DNA of 64,000 nt, from positions 1-64,000 of the forward strand of contig NZ_DS999541.1 of the NCBI RefSeq assembly GCF_000159015.1, in the 5' to 3' direction. The DNA is from Gleimia coleocanis DSM 15436 (GTDB lineage Bacteria; Actinomycetota; Actinomycetes; Actinomycetales; Actinomycetaceae). Position numbers and translations under genes: made by a program. This document shows, piece by piece, positions 18,531-27,021 of this stretch. Each line of letters begins with the position of its first letter. Within the stretch, counting starts at the first letter, position 1. The notes below the pieces were generated by a model that did not search any database, was not told where the DNA came from, and saw only the letters and a list, made by a program, of their open reading frames with translations.

Positions 18531-19253
18531 TCAAAGCCGAGGTCCAAACACAGCATTGCCAATCCTGATGCGAGTGCTGCCTTCCGCAATGGCTAATTCA
18601 AAATCAGAGCTCATCCCCATTGAAAGATTAATTGCTTTTTTTAGCGAAGGGTGCTTTATAGCCTCATCACGGATCGCGCGTAAGTTAGCGAAAGACTTCC
18701 CGATTAAAGCCTGATCAGTAGTGTGTGCGCCAATAGTCATGAACCCCGTGACTAATAAGCCAGGAAGGTCAGCTATTTCTAAAGCAGTTTCCAAAGCTAC
18801 CTCAGGAACTAAACCTGATTTTGAAAGTTCGCGTGAAGTATTGACTTGAAGCATGATTGGGAGCTGCTCAGTAGGATCTAAACGTTGGCTCAGAGCCCGG
18901 GCCAACGCTAAAGAGTCCACAGACTCAATTTCATCAAAAACCCTCACAGCCGCATTAATTTTATTCCTCTGGAGATTCCCAATCAGAACGGAATGAAAAC
19001 TAGAAAGCGGGCCATCACGAAGAATCGGGGTGGTCGCCTGCGCTTCCTGAACACGATTATGCGCCAGTAACGCCCGGCGTCCACTTGCTTCAAGAGCTAA
19101 ACCAGCGTGTAAAGCTTCTGTTGCAGAACGCGTTTTAATTGCGATTTCCAGCTCAATTTCAGCGGCATGACGATGATTCATCTCTGCGCAAGCCTGGATT
19201 TTATCAAGAACTTCCGATACATTCTGGTAAATGTGAGCGAAATTTGGAGTCAT
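18531..19253 (-). CDS. YggS/PLPBP family pyridoxal-phosphate homeostasis protein
   Basis: A 240-aa single-domain alanine-racemase-fold protein that binds PLP and buffers vitamin B6 and amino-acid pools. Diagnostic parts: HNRVQEAQA, FHSVLIGNLQRNKINAAV (family: H.IG.LQ.NK), LQVNTSRELSKSGL, GFMTIGA, LSMGMSSDFELAIAEGSTRIRIGNAVFG. The PLP-lysine motif is atypical: EIAIKTRS (Lys about 40) where AVSKTKP is usual. ATG 19253 was chosen because the domain starts there; the 36-residue upstream extension is Phe-rich. TATACT on the minus strand lies 7 bases before this ATG, suggesting a leaderless message. Confidence 0.85.
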   Translation of the reverse strand: MTPNFAHIYQNVSEVLDKIQACAEMNHRHAAEIELEIAIKTRSATEALHAGLALEASGRRALLAHNRVQEAQATTPILRDGPLSSFHSVLIGNLQRNKINAAVRVFDEIESVDSLALARALSQRLDPTEQLPIMLQVNTSRELSKSGLVPEVALETALEIADLPGLLVTGFMTIGAHTTDQALIGKSFANLRAIRDEAIKHPSLKKAINLSMGMSSDFELAIAEGSTRIRIGNAVFGPRL

Positions 19254-19359
19254 ATTAACCAGTATAAGAAGGAAGAAAAAGGAATGAAAAAAGCAAGGGA
19301 GCGTGATATGGTAAGGCATTGAAAATATAAAGTACAACGTGCCAGCAGAACGGAAAACC

Positions 19360-19929
19360 ATGCGTAAAGTACATTACGTCGAAGAGCTAACCCCAGCAGA
19401 AACCTACGACATGGCGATGAGTATCGTAGCCCCACGCCTAGTTGCCTGGGTTTCAACATACAACTCTGACGAAAGCGTGAATATTGCACCATACGCAATG
19501 AGCGGAGTAGTGTCAATCAATCCTCTCATCGTTGAGTTTTGCTCCATCGGTAAAAAAGACACCTACTTTAACGCGATGGACCGTAAAGCCTTTGGATTCA
19601 ACATTCCTTCACAACGCCATAAAGAACTAGTAATCACCAGTGCGAAACCATTAAAACGGAACGAATCTGAAGCTGAACAATGTGGCATCCACACACGTAA
19701 GGGCGAAAAAGTAGACGCGCCAGTAATCGAACTTACCCAAGCATCATTTGAATGCGAAGTAATCGATACTAAAGAAATCGGAGAATCCACCATCGTCTAC
19801 GGAGCAGTTAAAGCTATTCACACCGCAGAAGGCCTGGTATCCCCAGAAGGCTTCGCAGACTTCGCACAACTCAACCCACTCACAAAACTAGGTGGAAACC
19901 AGTGGGGAACCACTGAGGCTTTCGTTTAA
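19360..19929 (+). CDS. Flavin reductase-like (FMN-binding split-barrel) protein
   Basis: A 189-aa protein of the flavin reductase/DIM6-NTAB family that binds FMN and reduces or oxidises small substrates. Visible features: APRLVAWVSTYNSDESVNIAPYAMSGVVSINPLIVEF, then KDTYFNAMDRKAFGFNIPS, the usual order for the FMN-binding barrel. A TATAAA (19326-19331) gives a predicted start of transcription near 19339. Translation could begin at the GTG there (leaderless, 7 more residues) or at the ATG at 19360, which has a weak GGAAA upstream; I chose the ATG. Divergent from the PLPBP gene, sharing an 85-base promoter region. Confidence 0.82.
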   Translation: MRKVHYVEELTPAETYDMAMSIVAPRLVAWVSTYNSDESVNIAPYAMSGVVSINPLIVEFCSIGKKDTYFNAMDRKAFGFNIPSQRHKELVITSAKPLKRNESEAEQCGIHTRKGEKVDAPVIELTQASFECEVIDTKEIGESTIVYGAVKAIHTAEGLVSPEGFADFAQLNPLTKLGGNQWGTTEAFV

Positions 19930-19941
19930 ATTAGAGTTTTT

Positions 19942-19983
19942 TAGCCTCCGCTGGATTTGCTTAAAAGCGCCTGGTGGAGGCTA
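19942..19983 (+). terminator. Terminator of the flavin reductase-like gene
   Basis: TAGCCTCC (19942-19949) pairs with GGAGGCTA (19976-19983), followed by TTTTATT, starting 12 bases after the stop. Confidence 0.65.
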
Positions 19984-20016
19984 TTTTATTACCGTGTCAG
20001 CGCGGATACAAAAGTG

Positions 20017-20045
20017 GGGTGGTGAGTGCTTTGCACTCACCACCC
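20017..20045 (-). terminator. Hairpin downstream of the surface-protein gene
   Basis: GGGTGGTGAGTGC (20017-20029) pairs perfectly with GCACTCACCACCC (20033-20045), 13 bp with a 3-nt loop. On the minus strand it is followed by ACTTTTG, a modest T-tract, 33 bases past the stop. Confidence 0.7.
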
Positions 20046-20077
20046 TTGAGCTAACTCAAACGGTTTTTTAGTTTGAA

Positions 20078-22438
20078 TCAGTTATTGTGCTTGCGACGGG
20101 TAACAACGCCTGCAATACCAACCAGTCCCAGCAGACCAGCTAGAACAGCGAGTGCTGCGGCAGCGGTGCCGGTGTTAGCTAAACGTGGTGGTACTGCCAC
20201 TGGGACAGTGGTAGCGACAGGGGTTTGTGCTTTTGCTGGGCGCTTGAGGATTTCTACGCCTACGCGAGCCAGTTCCTTACCCTTAACGTCAGTAACAACT
20301 ATATGGTGTGCGCCAACTGGGAAGTCGGTTGGAACCTTCCAGCTGACAGTAGCCAGTACGGATCCGTCAGGTAGGGTGGTTAGAGCTTGCTTTCCCAGTT
20401 TCAGCGGGGAAGAATGCAGGTAGAAGATTACTTCTGTTTCCCCATTTGCTTTCGGCATGGTGAATGTGGCTTTAAGCTCTTCACCCCAGTAGTATTTAGC
20501 TGATTGGGTGCCAAGTACAATATCAGCCCAAACTGGTTCAGCTGGCTTGGTGCTTTCGTCCTTACCACCTTCAGGTTTAGAATCAGCACCCGGCTGGTTG
20601 CTGTCGCCAGGCTTGGTGTTGTCGCCGGGCTTTTCGCCACCGGGCTTGGTGTTGTCGCCAGGCTGGTTGTTTCCGTCATCTTTACCTTCGTCAGGCTTAG
20701 AACCATCACCTGGGGTAGCTCCGTTATCGCCAGCGTTATCTCCGGCGTTATCGCCACCGGGCTGTTCAGTGCCTGGGTTGTTGTCACCCTGGCCACCATT
20801 ACCTGGAGCGTTAGGATCTTCCTTAGGATCTTCCGGTGCAGCTGGGATCTCTTCCAGTTCAAATACTTTATCCAGGAAACGATCTTCGCCGGTTACGACA
20901 ACTTTTTGCTCTGGAGTAACAGTCTTATCCTTGTACTGCTTACCCTGTGGAGCAGCAGGCAGAGTGTAAGAAACTACCTGACCATCCGCAGTGGTTTCAA
21001 CAGTGAATGGTACTTTTTGACCACCGGTAACCTGGAAAGAACCAGCTTCCTTAGCTTTCCATTCAATGGTTTTTGCTTGGCCGTCTTCCACTACAGGAGC
21101 GTTATCTCTGTCTTCGGTTAGAACTACCAAAGTGGGGTTCTTTTTCAGTTCGTCAACCAACTTAGAGAAAAGATTTGCAGCAGTAAAATCGCCTTCAAAT
21201 TCGACATTATCCAAGACGATTACAGGATCATCTTCGCCAACCTTAACAACGCTTAAACTTGCAGTCTTATTTACTTCACGGCATTCAACTTCAGCAATAC
21301 CATTTCCGAAGTTGTAAGTACATCCTTCGGGTGCTGCATTTGCTGCCTTCAGTGTAACTTGATTTCCAATGTAAGCAACATACTGATGATCATTGAGTGG
21401 TTCATTAGCTTTATCAACATTCTGGATAATCACATTAATAATTGCACTTTTACCATTGATTTGAAGAGTGCTTTGTCCACCATTAATAAGGATATTGCCT
21501 TCGCCAACAAGGTTACCAGGAATCTCGAAAACTCCATTGCGTGCCGCCATAGGCTTGCGAACATCAAGATTGGTACCAGTTTGAACCTGTACATTTTCAG
21601 TTAGAGTTGAAAGTGGACCTAAGACAAGGTTGCCTTCCAATAGGGAAAGGGCTGGAACGTCAATAATATCTGCCTCTACTGAACCACCCTGCATATTTAC
21701 GCGGTTATTAGGCGCATCGGTGCCGATAATCTTATTAAAATTAGCGTTATGTAAATTTAGGATTACCTTATCTGCACTGTTTGGACCAAGAACAATGTCA
21801 GCTCCCTGTGGAAGCACAACATTGTCTTTTAAATTAACGGTAGCATCAATGTTTGTGGGTGAATTAGTATCTTCATCTGAAGTAATAACTCCAGCCAGCT
21901 GAGTATTCGCAGGTGAATTCTGAACAGTTACCTCTGCTTTATTACCCACACCATCCTTTTCTTTTACCGCACCGGTATAGATGGTAGGAGCATTAGAAGA
22001 AGTATTATTAACAGTAGTCACATTATCGAAAGTCAGCTTATGCCCATTGGCAAAAATACGGAATGCGCTATTTGATTCTGGACGTGACTCAAGTTGAATG
22101 TTCTTAAAAGTTACATCCTTAGTGATGTAAGTCTTCTTAGTTGAATCAGTACGAAGAACAAGCGTTCCCCCCTGAATGGTTACAGCCTTATCGATCTTAA
22201 GGTCGGTTCCCCCCTGACGAGTTACTGTTCCCTCGATTTGGATGACATCGCCGTCAGCAGCATTTTGAATAGCAGTATCCAAACTGCCGTATGCCTGTTC
22301 AACCGAAGATCCATCACCGCTACCGGAATCCTTAACAAAAATAGTTTTTCCGCCAGTAGCGTTTGCAACCCCAATCCCTGAGGACAGTCCCGCCAGGATC
22401 AGGGCAGTTGCTGAGAACAAAGAAAGCGTCCTCTTCAT
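20078..22438 (-). CDS. Cell-wall-anchored surface protein, beta-helix-like, LANTG sorting signal
   Basis: A secreted 786-aa protein. Residues 1-27 form a signal peptide (MKRTLSLFSATALILAGLSS.. ending VANA). Residues about 28-330 look like a pectate-lyase-type right-handed beta helix: GGTLVLRTDS, ITKDVTFKNIQL, GHKLTFDNVTTVNN repeats of short strands and Asn. Then about 140 residues of mixed fold, a roughly 100-residue Gly/Asn/Asp/Pro/Lys linker with GDNTKPG repeats, an Ig-like C-terminal domain, and LANTG followed by a hydrophobic span and RRKHNN. LAxTG is the signal of class E sortases in actinobacteria. The start at 22438 has AGGAGAAA before it; an upstream ATG six codons earlier overlaps that site. 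Likely an adhesin or glycan-binding protein. Confidence 0.82.
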   Translation of the reverse strand: MKRTLSLFSATALILAGLSSGIGVANATGGKTIFVKDSGSGDGSSVEQAYGSLDTAIQNAADGDVIQIEGTVTRQGGTDLKIDKAVTIQGGTLVLRTDSTKKTYITKDVTFKNIQLESRPESNSAFRIFANGHKLTFDNVTTVNNTSSNAPTIYTGAVKEKDGVGNKAEVTVQNSPANTQLAGVITSDEDTNSPTNIDATVNLKDNVVLPQGADIVLGPNSADKVILNLHNANFNKIIGTDAPNNRVNMQGGSVEADIIDVPALSLLEGNLVLGPLSTLTENVQVQTGTNLDVRKPMAARNGVFEIPGNLVGEGNILINGGQSTLQINGKSAIINVIIQNVDKANEPLNDHQYVAYIGNQVTLKAANAAPEGCTYNFGNGIAEVECREVNKTASLSVVKVGEDDPVIVLDNVEFEGDFTAANLFSKLVDELKKNPTLVVLTEDRDNAPVVEDGQAKTIEWKAKEAGSFQVTGGQKVPFTVETTADGQVVSYTLPAAPQGKQYKDKTVTPEQKVVVTGEDRFLDKVFELEEIPAAPEDPKEDPNAPGNGGQGDNNPGTEQPGGDNAGDNAGDNGATPGDGSKPDEGKDDGNNQPGDNTKPGGEKPGDNTKPGDSNQPGADSKPEGGKDESTKPAEPVWADIVLGTQSAKYYWGEELKATFTMPKANGETEVIFYLHSSPLKLGKQALTTLPDGSVLATVSWKVPTDFPVGAHHIVVTDVKGKELARVGVEILKRPAKAQTPVATTVPVAVPPRLANTGTAAAALAVLAGLLGLVGIAGVVTRRKHNN

Positions 22439-22599
22439 ACTGGTTTCTCCTTGCATAATCGCCTAATAAAATCACTTACTCGCCTAAAACAACTTAAATA
22501 AGTTAGCTTTTTCAGTTTACCCTATGTGTTTTATCGATAAATAAATAATGACAAACTATCCTATACGCCTAAAGAACAAAGACAAAACTAAGACGAAAA

Positions 22600-25245
22600 C
22601 TAACTACCAACATAAAGCAAATTAATAACCGGCACGCCCTCATCACCAGACGCCCTCACATCCACCCCCGCAACCAAATGCCAAGCACCATCGCCCTCGG
22701 GATCTTCAAAAACATAAGAAACCAACCAAGCCGAACCAATCTCCAAAGCCGCGTCCAAAGCTGCCCCCGGACGTACCCCAAAATCTAAATAATCAGCCAA
22801 CTGCGGATTAAAAACAAAAGTGAAACGAGACTTCGACTGAGCTTCCAAACCAGAACCAAGCCAATCATACTCATCCCAATAAGCATCTAAAATATCCGCC
22901 CAACGATCCTCAGACCAAGCCGCAACCCCATCAGAATCGCCAAAATCTAACAAACCATCTAAATCATCCAACGCAAAACGACTAACACGCGCAAACACTT
23001 CCTTACGCACCGCAGCCTGCAAAACCAACGGATTCGAATCTAAACGCACCACACCATTCTCATCCGCGCCAAAAGGTAACTCCGAAACCTCCAATGCAGA
23101 CTCCGCCTTACCCGTTGCCGGATTCGCTAAAGACTCCCACTCATCCAACAAAGAAGAATCCACCGAACGAACTAAACCACCCAACCACTCAATAATCTGC
23201 TCAACCATTTCAGAACGCAAAGACTCAGGCACCAACTGACGCAACGCGCGGTAAGCATCCGTCAAATAACGCAACAACACACCCTCAGACATTGAAATAT
23301 CATAACGAGAAATCACATCAGAGAAAGTCATCGCATTCTCAACCATCATGCGCACAACAGACTTATGTGCCAGTTCTAAATCTCCAATCCAAGGATTAGC
23401 ACCTCGGAAAATATGAAAAACAGGATCCAACAACTCCTTCAACGGCATCGGCCACATAATATCCTCAACCGCTGACATCCGCTCCTCATATTCAACGCCA
23501 GCACGTTTCATGGCCTCAATCGCGGCCCCACGTTCTTCCCGCTGCTGCGCAAACAACAAAGGACGCGGATCCTCTAACACCGCCTCAACTACAGAAACCA
23601 CATCCAAAGCCAGCGAATCTGAATCCGGATCCAACACCTCAAACGCTGCTAAAGCAAAAGGAGACAACGGCTGGTTCAGAGCAAAAGACTCCGGAATATC
23701 CAACTTCAAACGAAGCCGATCCGCACCCTCAACAACACTGTCTGAACCCATCAACTCAACAACCCCCGACTTACGCATAGACACGTAAATCTGACCAAGG
23801 CGCCGCAAATGTGGGTTAGATTCCGTTGGCTTATCATGGTTTTTAGTAGCTAAAAACCACAACCGTTCAGAAGGATTAACCACAGACTCGCGGTTAGATA
23901 AAACATTTAAAACCATCGCATGAGTCATTTCAAACTGAGACACCAATGCCTCAGGCGTAGCCTCGACCAGGCGGTTAAAAGTAGACTCAGACCACGAAAC
24001 CTGCCCCTCAGCTGGCTTCTTCCTAACCAGCTTCTTCAACTTCTTAGGATCATCACCAGCTTTTAACTCCAACAGGCGATTCTCAATCACATGATCCGGG
24101 GCTTGCACCACAACCCAGCCGACCTCGTCAAAACCAGCACGACCCGCACGACCCGCAATCTGGTGAAATTCACGAGCCGACAAAGTACGCTGACGCACCC
24201 CGTCAAACTTTACAAGAGACGTAATCAACACCGTAGTAATAGGTACATTAATGCCCACGCCCAAAGTATCCGTACCACAAATAACCGCCAACAACCCCTG
24301 CTGAGTCAAATGCTCCACCAACAAACGATAGCGAGGCAACATCCCCGCATGGTGAATCCCCACGCCCTGATGCAACAGCTTCCGTAACGTCTGCCCAAAA
24401 CCCTTACCGAACCTAAACCCGGCAGTAGCTTCCTTAATCTTTTCCTGGTGACGCTTAGAAACCAAAGTAGGAGTCGCCAGATTGTTAGCCGTCTCTAAAG
24501 CAGCCTTCTGCCCAAAATGCACAATATAAATCGGATACTTCCCGGACTCAATCAGCTCAGCAACACTATCAGCTAACGGGAATACCGAATAAGACATCTC
24601 TAGTGGCACCGGACGCTGGGCAGCACTCACCAAAGCAACTTCCCGCCCAGTACGTCTCAACAAGTCCTCTTGGAAGAAATCCACAGCACCCAAAGTTGCC
24701 GAAAGTAACACGAACTGTGGCTTAGTCAGTTCAAGCAACGGTACTTGCCATGCCCAACCCCGCTCGCGGTCACCATAAAAGTGAAATTCGTCAATAATAA
24801 TCATATCCGCGTCTAACTCAGCACCCTCGCGTAGAGCCTGGTTAGCTAAAATCTCTGCCGTGCAACAAATAATCGGTGCGTCCGCATTCACAGAAGCGTC
24901 CCCAGTAACCATGCCGACATTGTCAGCACCGAACATACGAACCAACTCAAAAAACTTCTCACTTACCAACGCTTTAAGCGGAGCAGTATAAAAGGAACGA
25001 CCGCCCCGTGCTAAGGAAATGAAATGTGCAGCTAAAGCAATCAAAGACTTACCTGAGCCAGTTGGGGTAGCGGCAATAACGTGTAAGTCATCAAGCAAAT
25101 GTAAAAAAGATTCATCCTGATGTGGGTAAAGCGGACGCCCCCCAGCAGATGCCCAGCCAGAAAAAGCCTCATAAATAGCATCACAATCAGTTAAACGGCC
25201 AGAATCTTCAAGTTGGTCAAGCAAATCATTTAGCGGATAACTCAT
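22600..25245 (-). CDS. DEAD/DEAH-box helicase with DUF3516 C-terminus
   Basis: An 881-aa superfamily 2 helicase widespread in actinobacteria. Motif I TPTGSGKSLIA (near 59), motif II IIDEFHFYG (a DEFH variant of DExH, near 150), motif III LSATLG, and motif VI region HQIAGRAGRAGFDEVG (near 360) place it with Ski2/HelY-like enzymes. The C-terminal half (RKKPAEGQVSWSESTFNRLVEATPEALVSQFE onward) matches DUF3516. Probably acts on RNA, by family. GAGG immediately precedes the ATG at 25245. Monocistronic; the gene contains one copy of the GCCCTCGG oligomer near its 3' end. Confidence 0.9.
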   Translation of the reverse strand: MSYPLNDLLDQLEDSGRLTDCDAIYEAFSGWASAGGRPLYPHQDESFLHLLDDLHVIAATPTGSGKSLIALAAHFISLARGGRSFYTAPLKALVSEKFFELVRMFGADNVGMVTGDASVNADAPIICCTAEILANQALREGAELDADMIIIDEFHFYGDRERGWAWQVPLLELTKPQFVLLSATLGAVDFFQEDLLRRTGREVALVSAAQRPVPLEMSYSVFPLADSVAELIESGKYPIYIVHFGQKAALETANNLATPTLVSKRHQEKIKEATAGFRFGKGFGQTLRKLLHQGVGIHHAGMLPRYRLLVEHLTQQGLLAVICGTDTLGVGINVPITTVLITSLVKFDGVRQRTLSAREFHQIAGRAGRAGFDEVGWVVVQAPDHVIENRLLELKAGDDPKKLKKLVRKKPAEGQVSWSESTFNRLVEATPEALVSQFEMTHAMVLNVLSNRESVVNPSERLWFLATKNHDKPTESNPHLRRLGQIYVSMRKSGVVELMGSDSVVEGADRLRLKLDIPESFALNQPLSPFALAAFEVLDPDSDSLALDVVSVVEAVLEDPRPLLFAQQREERGAAIEAMKRAGVEYEERMSAVEDIMWPMPLKELLDPVFHIFRGANPWIGDLELAHKSVVRMMVENAMTFSDVISRYDISMSEGVLLRYLTDAYRALRQLVPESLRSEMVEQIIEWLGGLVRSVDSSLLDEWESLANPATGKAESALEVSELPFGADENGVVRLDSNPLVLQAAVRKEVFARVSRFALDDLDGLLDFGDSDGVAAWSEDRWADILDAYWDEYDWLGSGLEAQSKSRFTFVFNPQLADYLDFGVRPGAALDAALEIGSAWLVSYVFEDPEGDGAWHLVAGVDVRASGDEGVPVINLLYVGS

Positions 25246-25354
25246 ACCTCTATCTTCGCACGGGATACGGAGACAAAGAAGCTAAGCGTAATTAGAAAGG
25301 AAAAACAGCTCTCATTAACAAACTTAACTAGCGGACGGCAGTTTCTTAAACCCC

Positions 25355-25411
25355 TGAGACACCAACAAGTAGGTTGAGACCAAACCGTTACTAAAGCCCG
25401 TAAGCTGAGAC
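25355..25411 (+). repeat. Three TGAGAC direct repeats upstream of the AGCS cluster
   Basis: TGAGAC occurs at 25355-25360, 25375-25380 and 25406-25411, spacings 20 and 31 bases, close to two and three helical turns, so the copies face the same side of DNA. They lie 75-130 bases before the first AGCS symporter gene in the 240-base gap. A regulator binding array is possible; no known motif was recognised. Confidence 0.35.
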
Positions 25412-25484
25412 ATTTTATGACTAAAGGCGAAAGTAGAGTAACGTAGCTAAAGTTAAAAGTGCCTGATTCAGAAAGGAATAAGTA

Positions 25485-26927
25485 ATGGAACTTATTATCC
25501 TCCCTGCAACCCTTGAAAGCCTCACTGAATCTATTGGCACTGTTGCAGACTGGCTAACCCTACATGTCACTATGTGGGCGCTGGTAGGTGTAGGTTTGTT
25601 TTTAACCGTGGTAAGCCGCGGAGTACAGTTAAGACACTTTCCGCGAATGGTATCTACTGTGCTTCGCTCAAGGAACGGGGCCGGAAACGGAATCTCATCA
25701 TTCCAAGCGTTTACTATTTCCTTGGCTGCCCGAGTCGGCATCGGTAACGTATTCGGCGTTGCTGCAGCACTAATGTTCGGTGGGCCCGGAGCGATCTTCT
25801 GGATGTGGATAGTCGCACTAGTTGGTATGGCAACCGCTTTCTTTGAAGCAACCTTAGCGCAAATCTTCAAAATCAAAGGAACAGACGGATCATTCCGTGG
25901 TGGTCCAGCCTACTACATTTACTACGGCATGAATCGTAAAGTCTTAGCTTCCATCTTTGCATTGATTACGGTAATTACCTGCGCATTTGCGATTACTTCC
26001 GTACAGGCAAACGCAATCGCCTCTACCTTGGAATCAGCTGCCCCGAAATCTACCCTAGTAGTAGCAGCTTTACTGGTAGCGTTCACAGGCCCAATTGTTT
26101 TCGGAGGAATACGCTCAGTTGCGAAAGTTACAGAAATCGTTGCACCGGTAATGGCCACATTCTACGTAGCGGTGGTAACAGTCATCATTTTGATGAACAT
26201 TAGCGAATTTTTCTCTGTGATTTCATTGATACTGGCATCGGCATTCGCGCCAGAACCGCTGGTTGGCGGATTAGGAGGCGGAATTTTTGCCGCCCTCATA
26301 AATGGTACAAAACGCGGCCTATTCTCAAACGAAGCAGGACAGGGAACCGCGCCTAATGCGGCTGCCACCGCAACCGTCGCACACCCAGTCCAACAAGGGC
26401 TAATACAATCCCTAGGAGTTTTCGTAGACACAATCATCGTGTGTACCGCTACCGCGGTAGTCATTCTCCTAGCGGGACCAGAAACCTGGGGAGCTGAGGG
26501 AGTGAATCCCGCAAATCTAACTACCCTCGCGGTAGCACACCATTTAGGGGACTGGGCAGTATTCCCAATGGCACTGATGATTTTCGTACTAGCTTTCTCA
26601 TCCATCATCGCGGCCTATGTCTACTCGGAAGTTAATATGGCTTTCATTACTGAACACCGCTACGCGCGACTAGCTGTACGCCTAGTATCTGTGGCCTCAG
26701 TTGGATTGGGAGCGGTAGCTTCTCTGCCTCTAGTGTGGAACGCCGTGGATATAGCTATGGCCGTGATGACTGTTTCTAACCTAATCGCACTGGTGTACCT
26801 CTATAAATGGGGTACCGGTGCTTTACGTGACTTTGAAGCCCAAACAGCTGAAAAGGAAATCCGATTTTATACCTTTAAAAACCCTCACCTGCCACGGGAA
26901 CTTCCGATTTCTGTATGGGACCACTAA
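25485..26927 (+). CDS. AGCS-family sodium:alanine/glycine symporter (copy 1)
   Basis: A 480-aa membrane transporter with about 11 spans that couples Na or H to uptake of alanine or glycine. Family signatures: ISSFQAFTISLAARVGIGNVFGVA, FGGPGAIFWMWIVALVGMATAFFEATLAQ, DGSFRGGPAYYI, NGTKRGLFSNEAGQGTAPNAAATA, and VDTIIVCTATA. GAAAGGA lies upstream of the ATG. First of three tandem paralogues in the same direction; the gap to copy 2 is 94 bases with no clear terminator. Confidence 0.92.
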   Translation: MELIILPATLESLTESIGTVADWLTLHVTMWALVGVGLFLTVVSRGVQLRHFPRMVSTVLRSRNGAGNGISSFQAFTISLAARVGIGNVFGVAAALMFGGPGAIFWMWIVALVGMATAFFEATLAQIFKIKGTDGSFRGGPAYYIYYGMNRKVLASIFALITVITCAFAITSVQANAIASTLESAAPKSTLVVAALLVAFTGPIVFGGIRSVAKVTEIVAPVMATFYVAVVTVIILMNISEFFSVISLILASAFAPEPLVGGLGGGIFAALINGTKRGLFSNEAGQGTAPNAAATATVAHPVQQGLIQSLGVFVDTIIVCTATAVVILLAGPETWGAEGVNPANLTTLAVAHHLGDWAVFPMALMIFVLAFSSIIAAYVYSEVNMAFITEHRYARLAVRLVSVASVGLGAVASLPLVWNAVDIAMAVMTVSNLIALVYLYKWGTGALRDFEAQTAEKEIRFYTFKNPHLPRELPISVWDH

Positions 26928-26988
26928 GTCCGGACACAGTTTTAAAGTATGGGCGTTATCCACTAAGTGGCTGACGTCCATTTATTAT

Positions 26989-27003
26989 TTGTTATGGTAA
27001 CAA
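26989..27003 (+). promoter_or_regulatory. Small inverted repeat before AGCS copy 2
   Basis: TTGTTA-TGG-TAACAA, a perfect 6-3-6 inverted repeat 18 bases before the ATG at 27022. It could be an operator or a chance palindrome. Confidence 0.3.
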
Positions 27004-27021
27004 CCAAGTGAAGGAAAAAAC

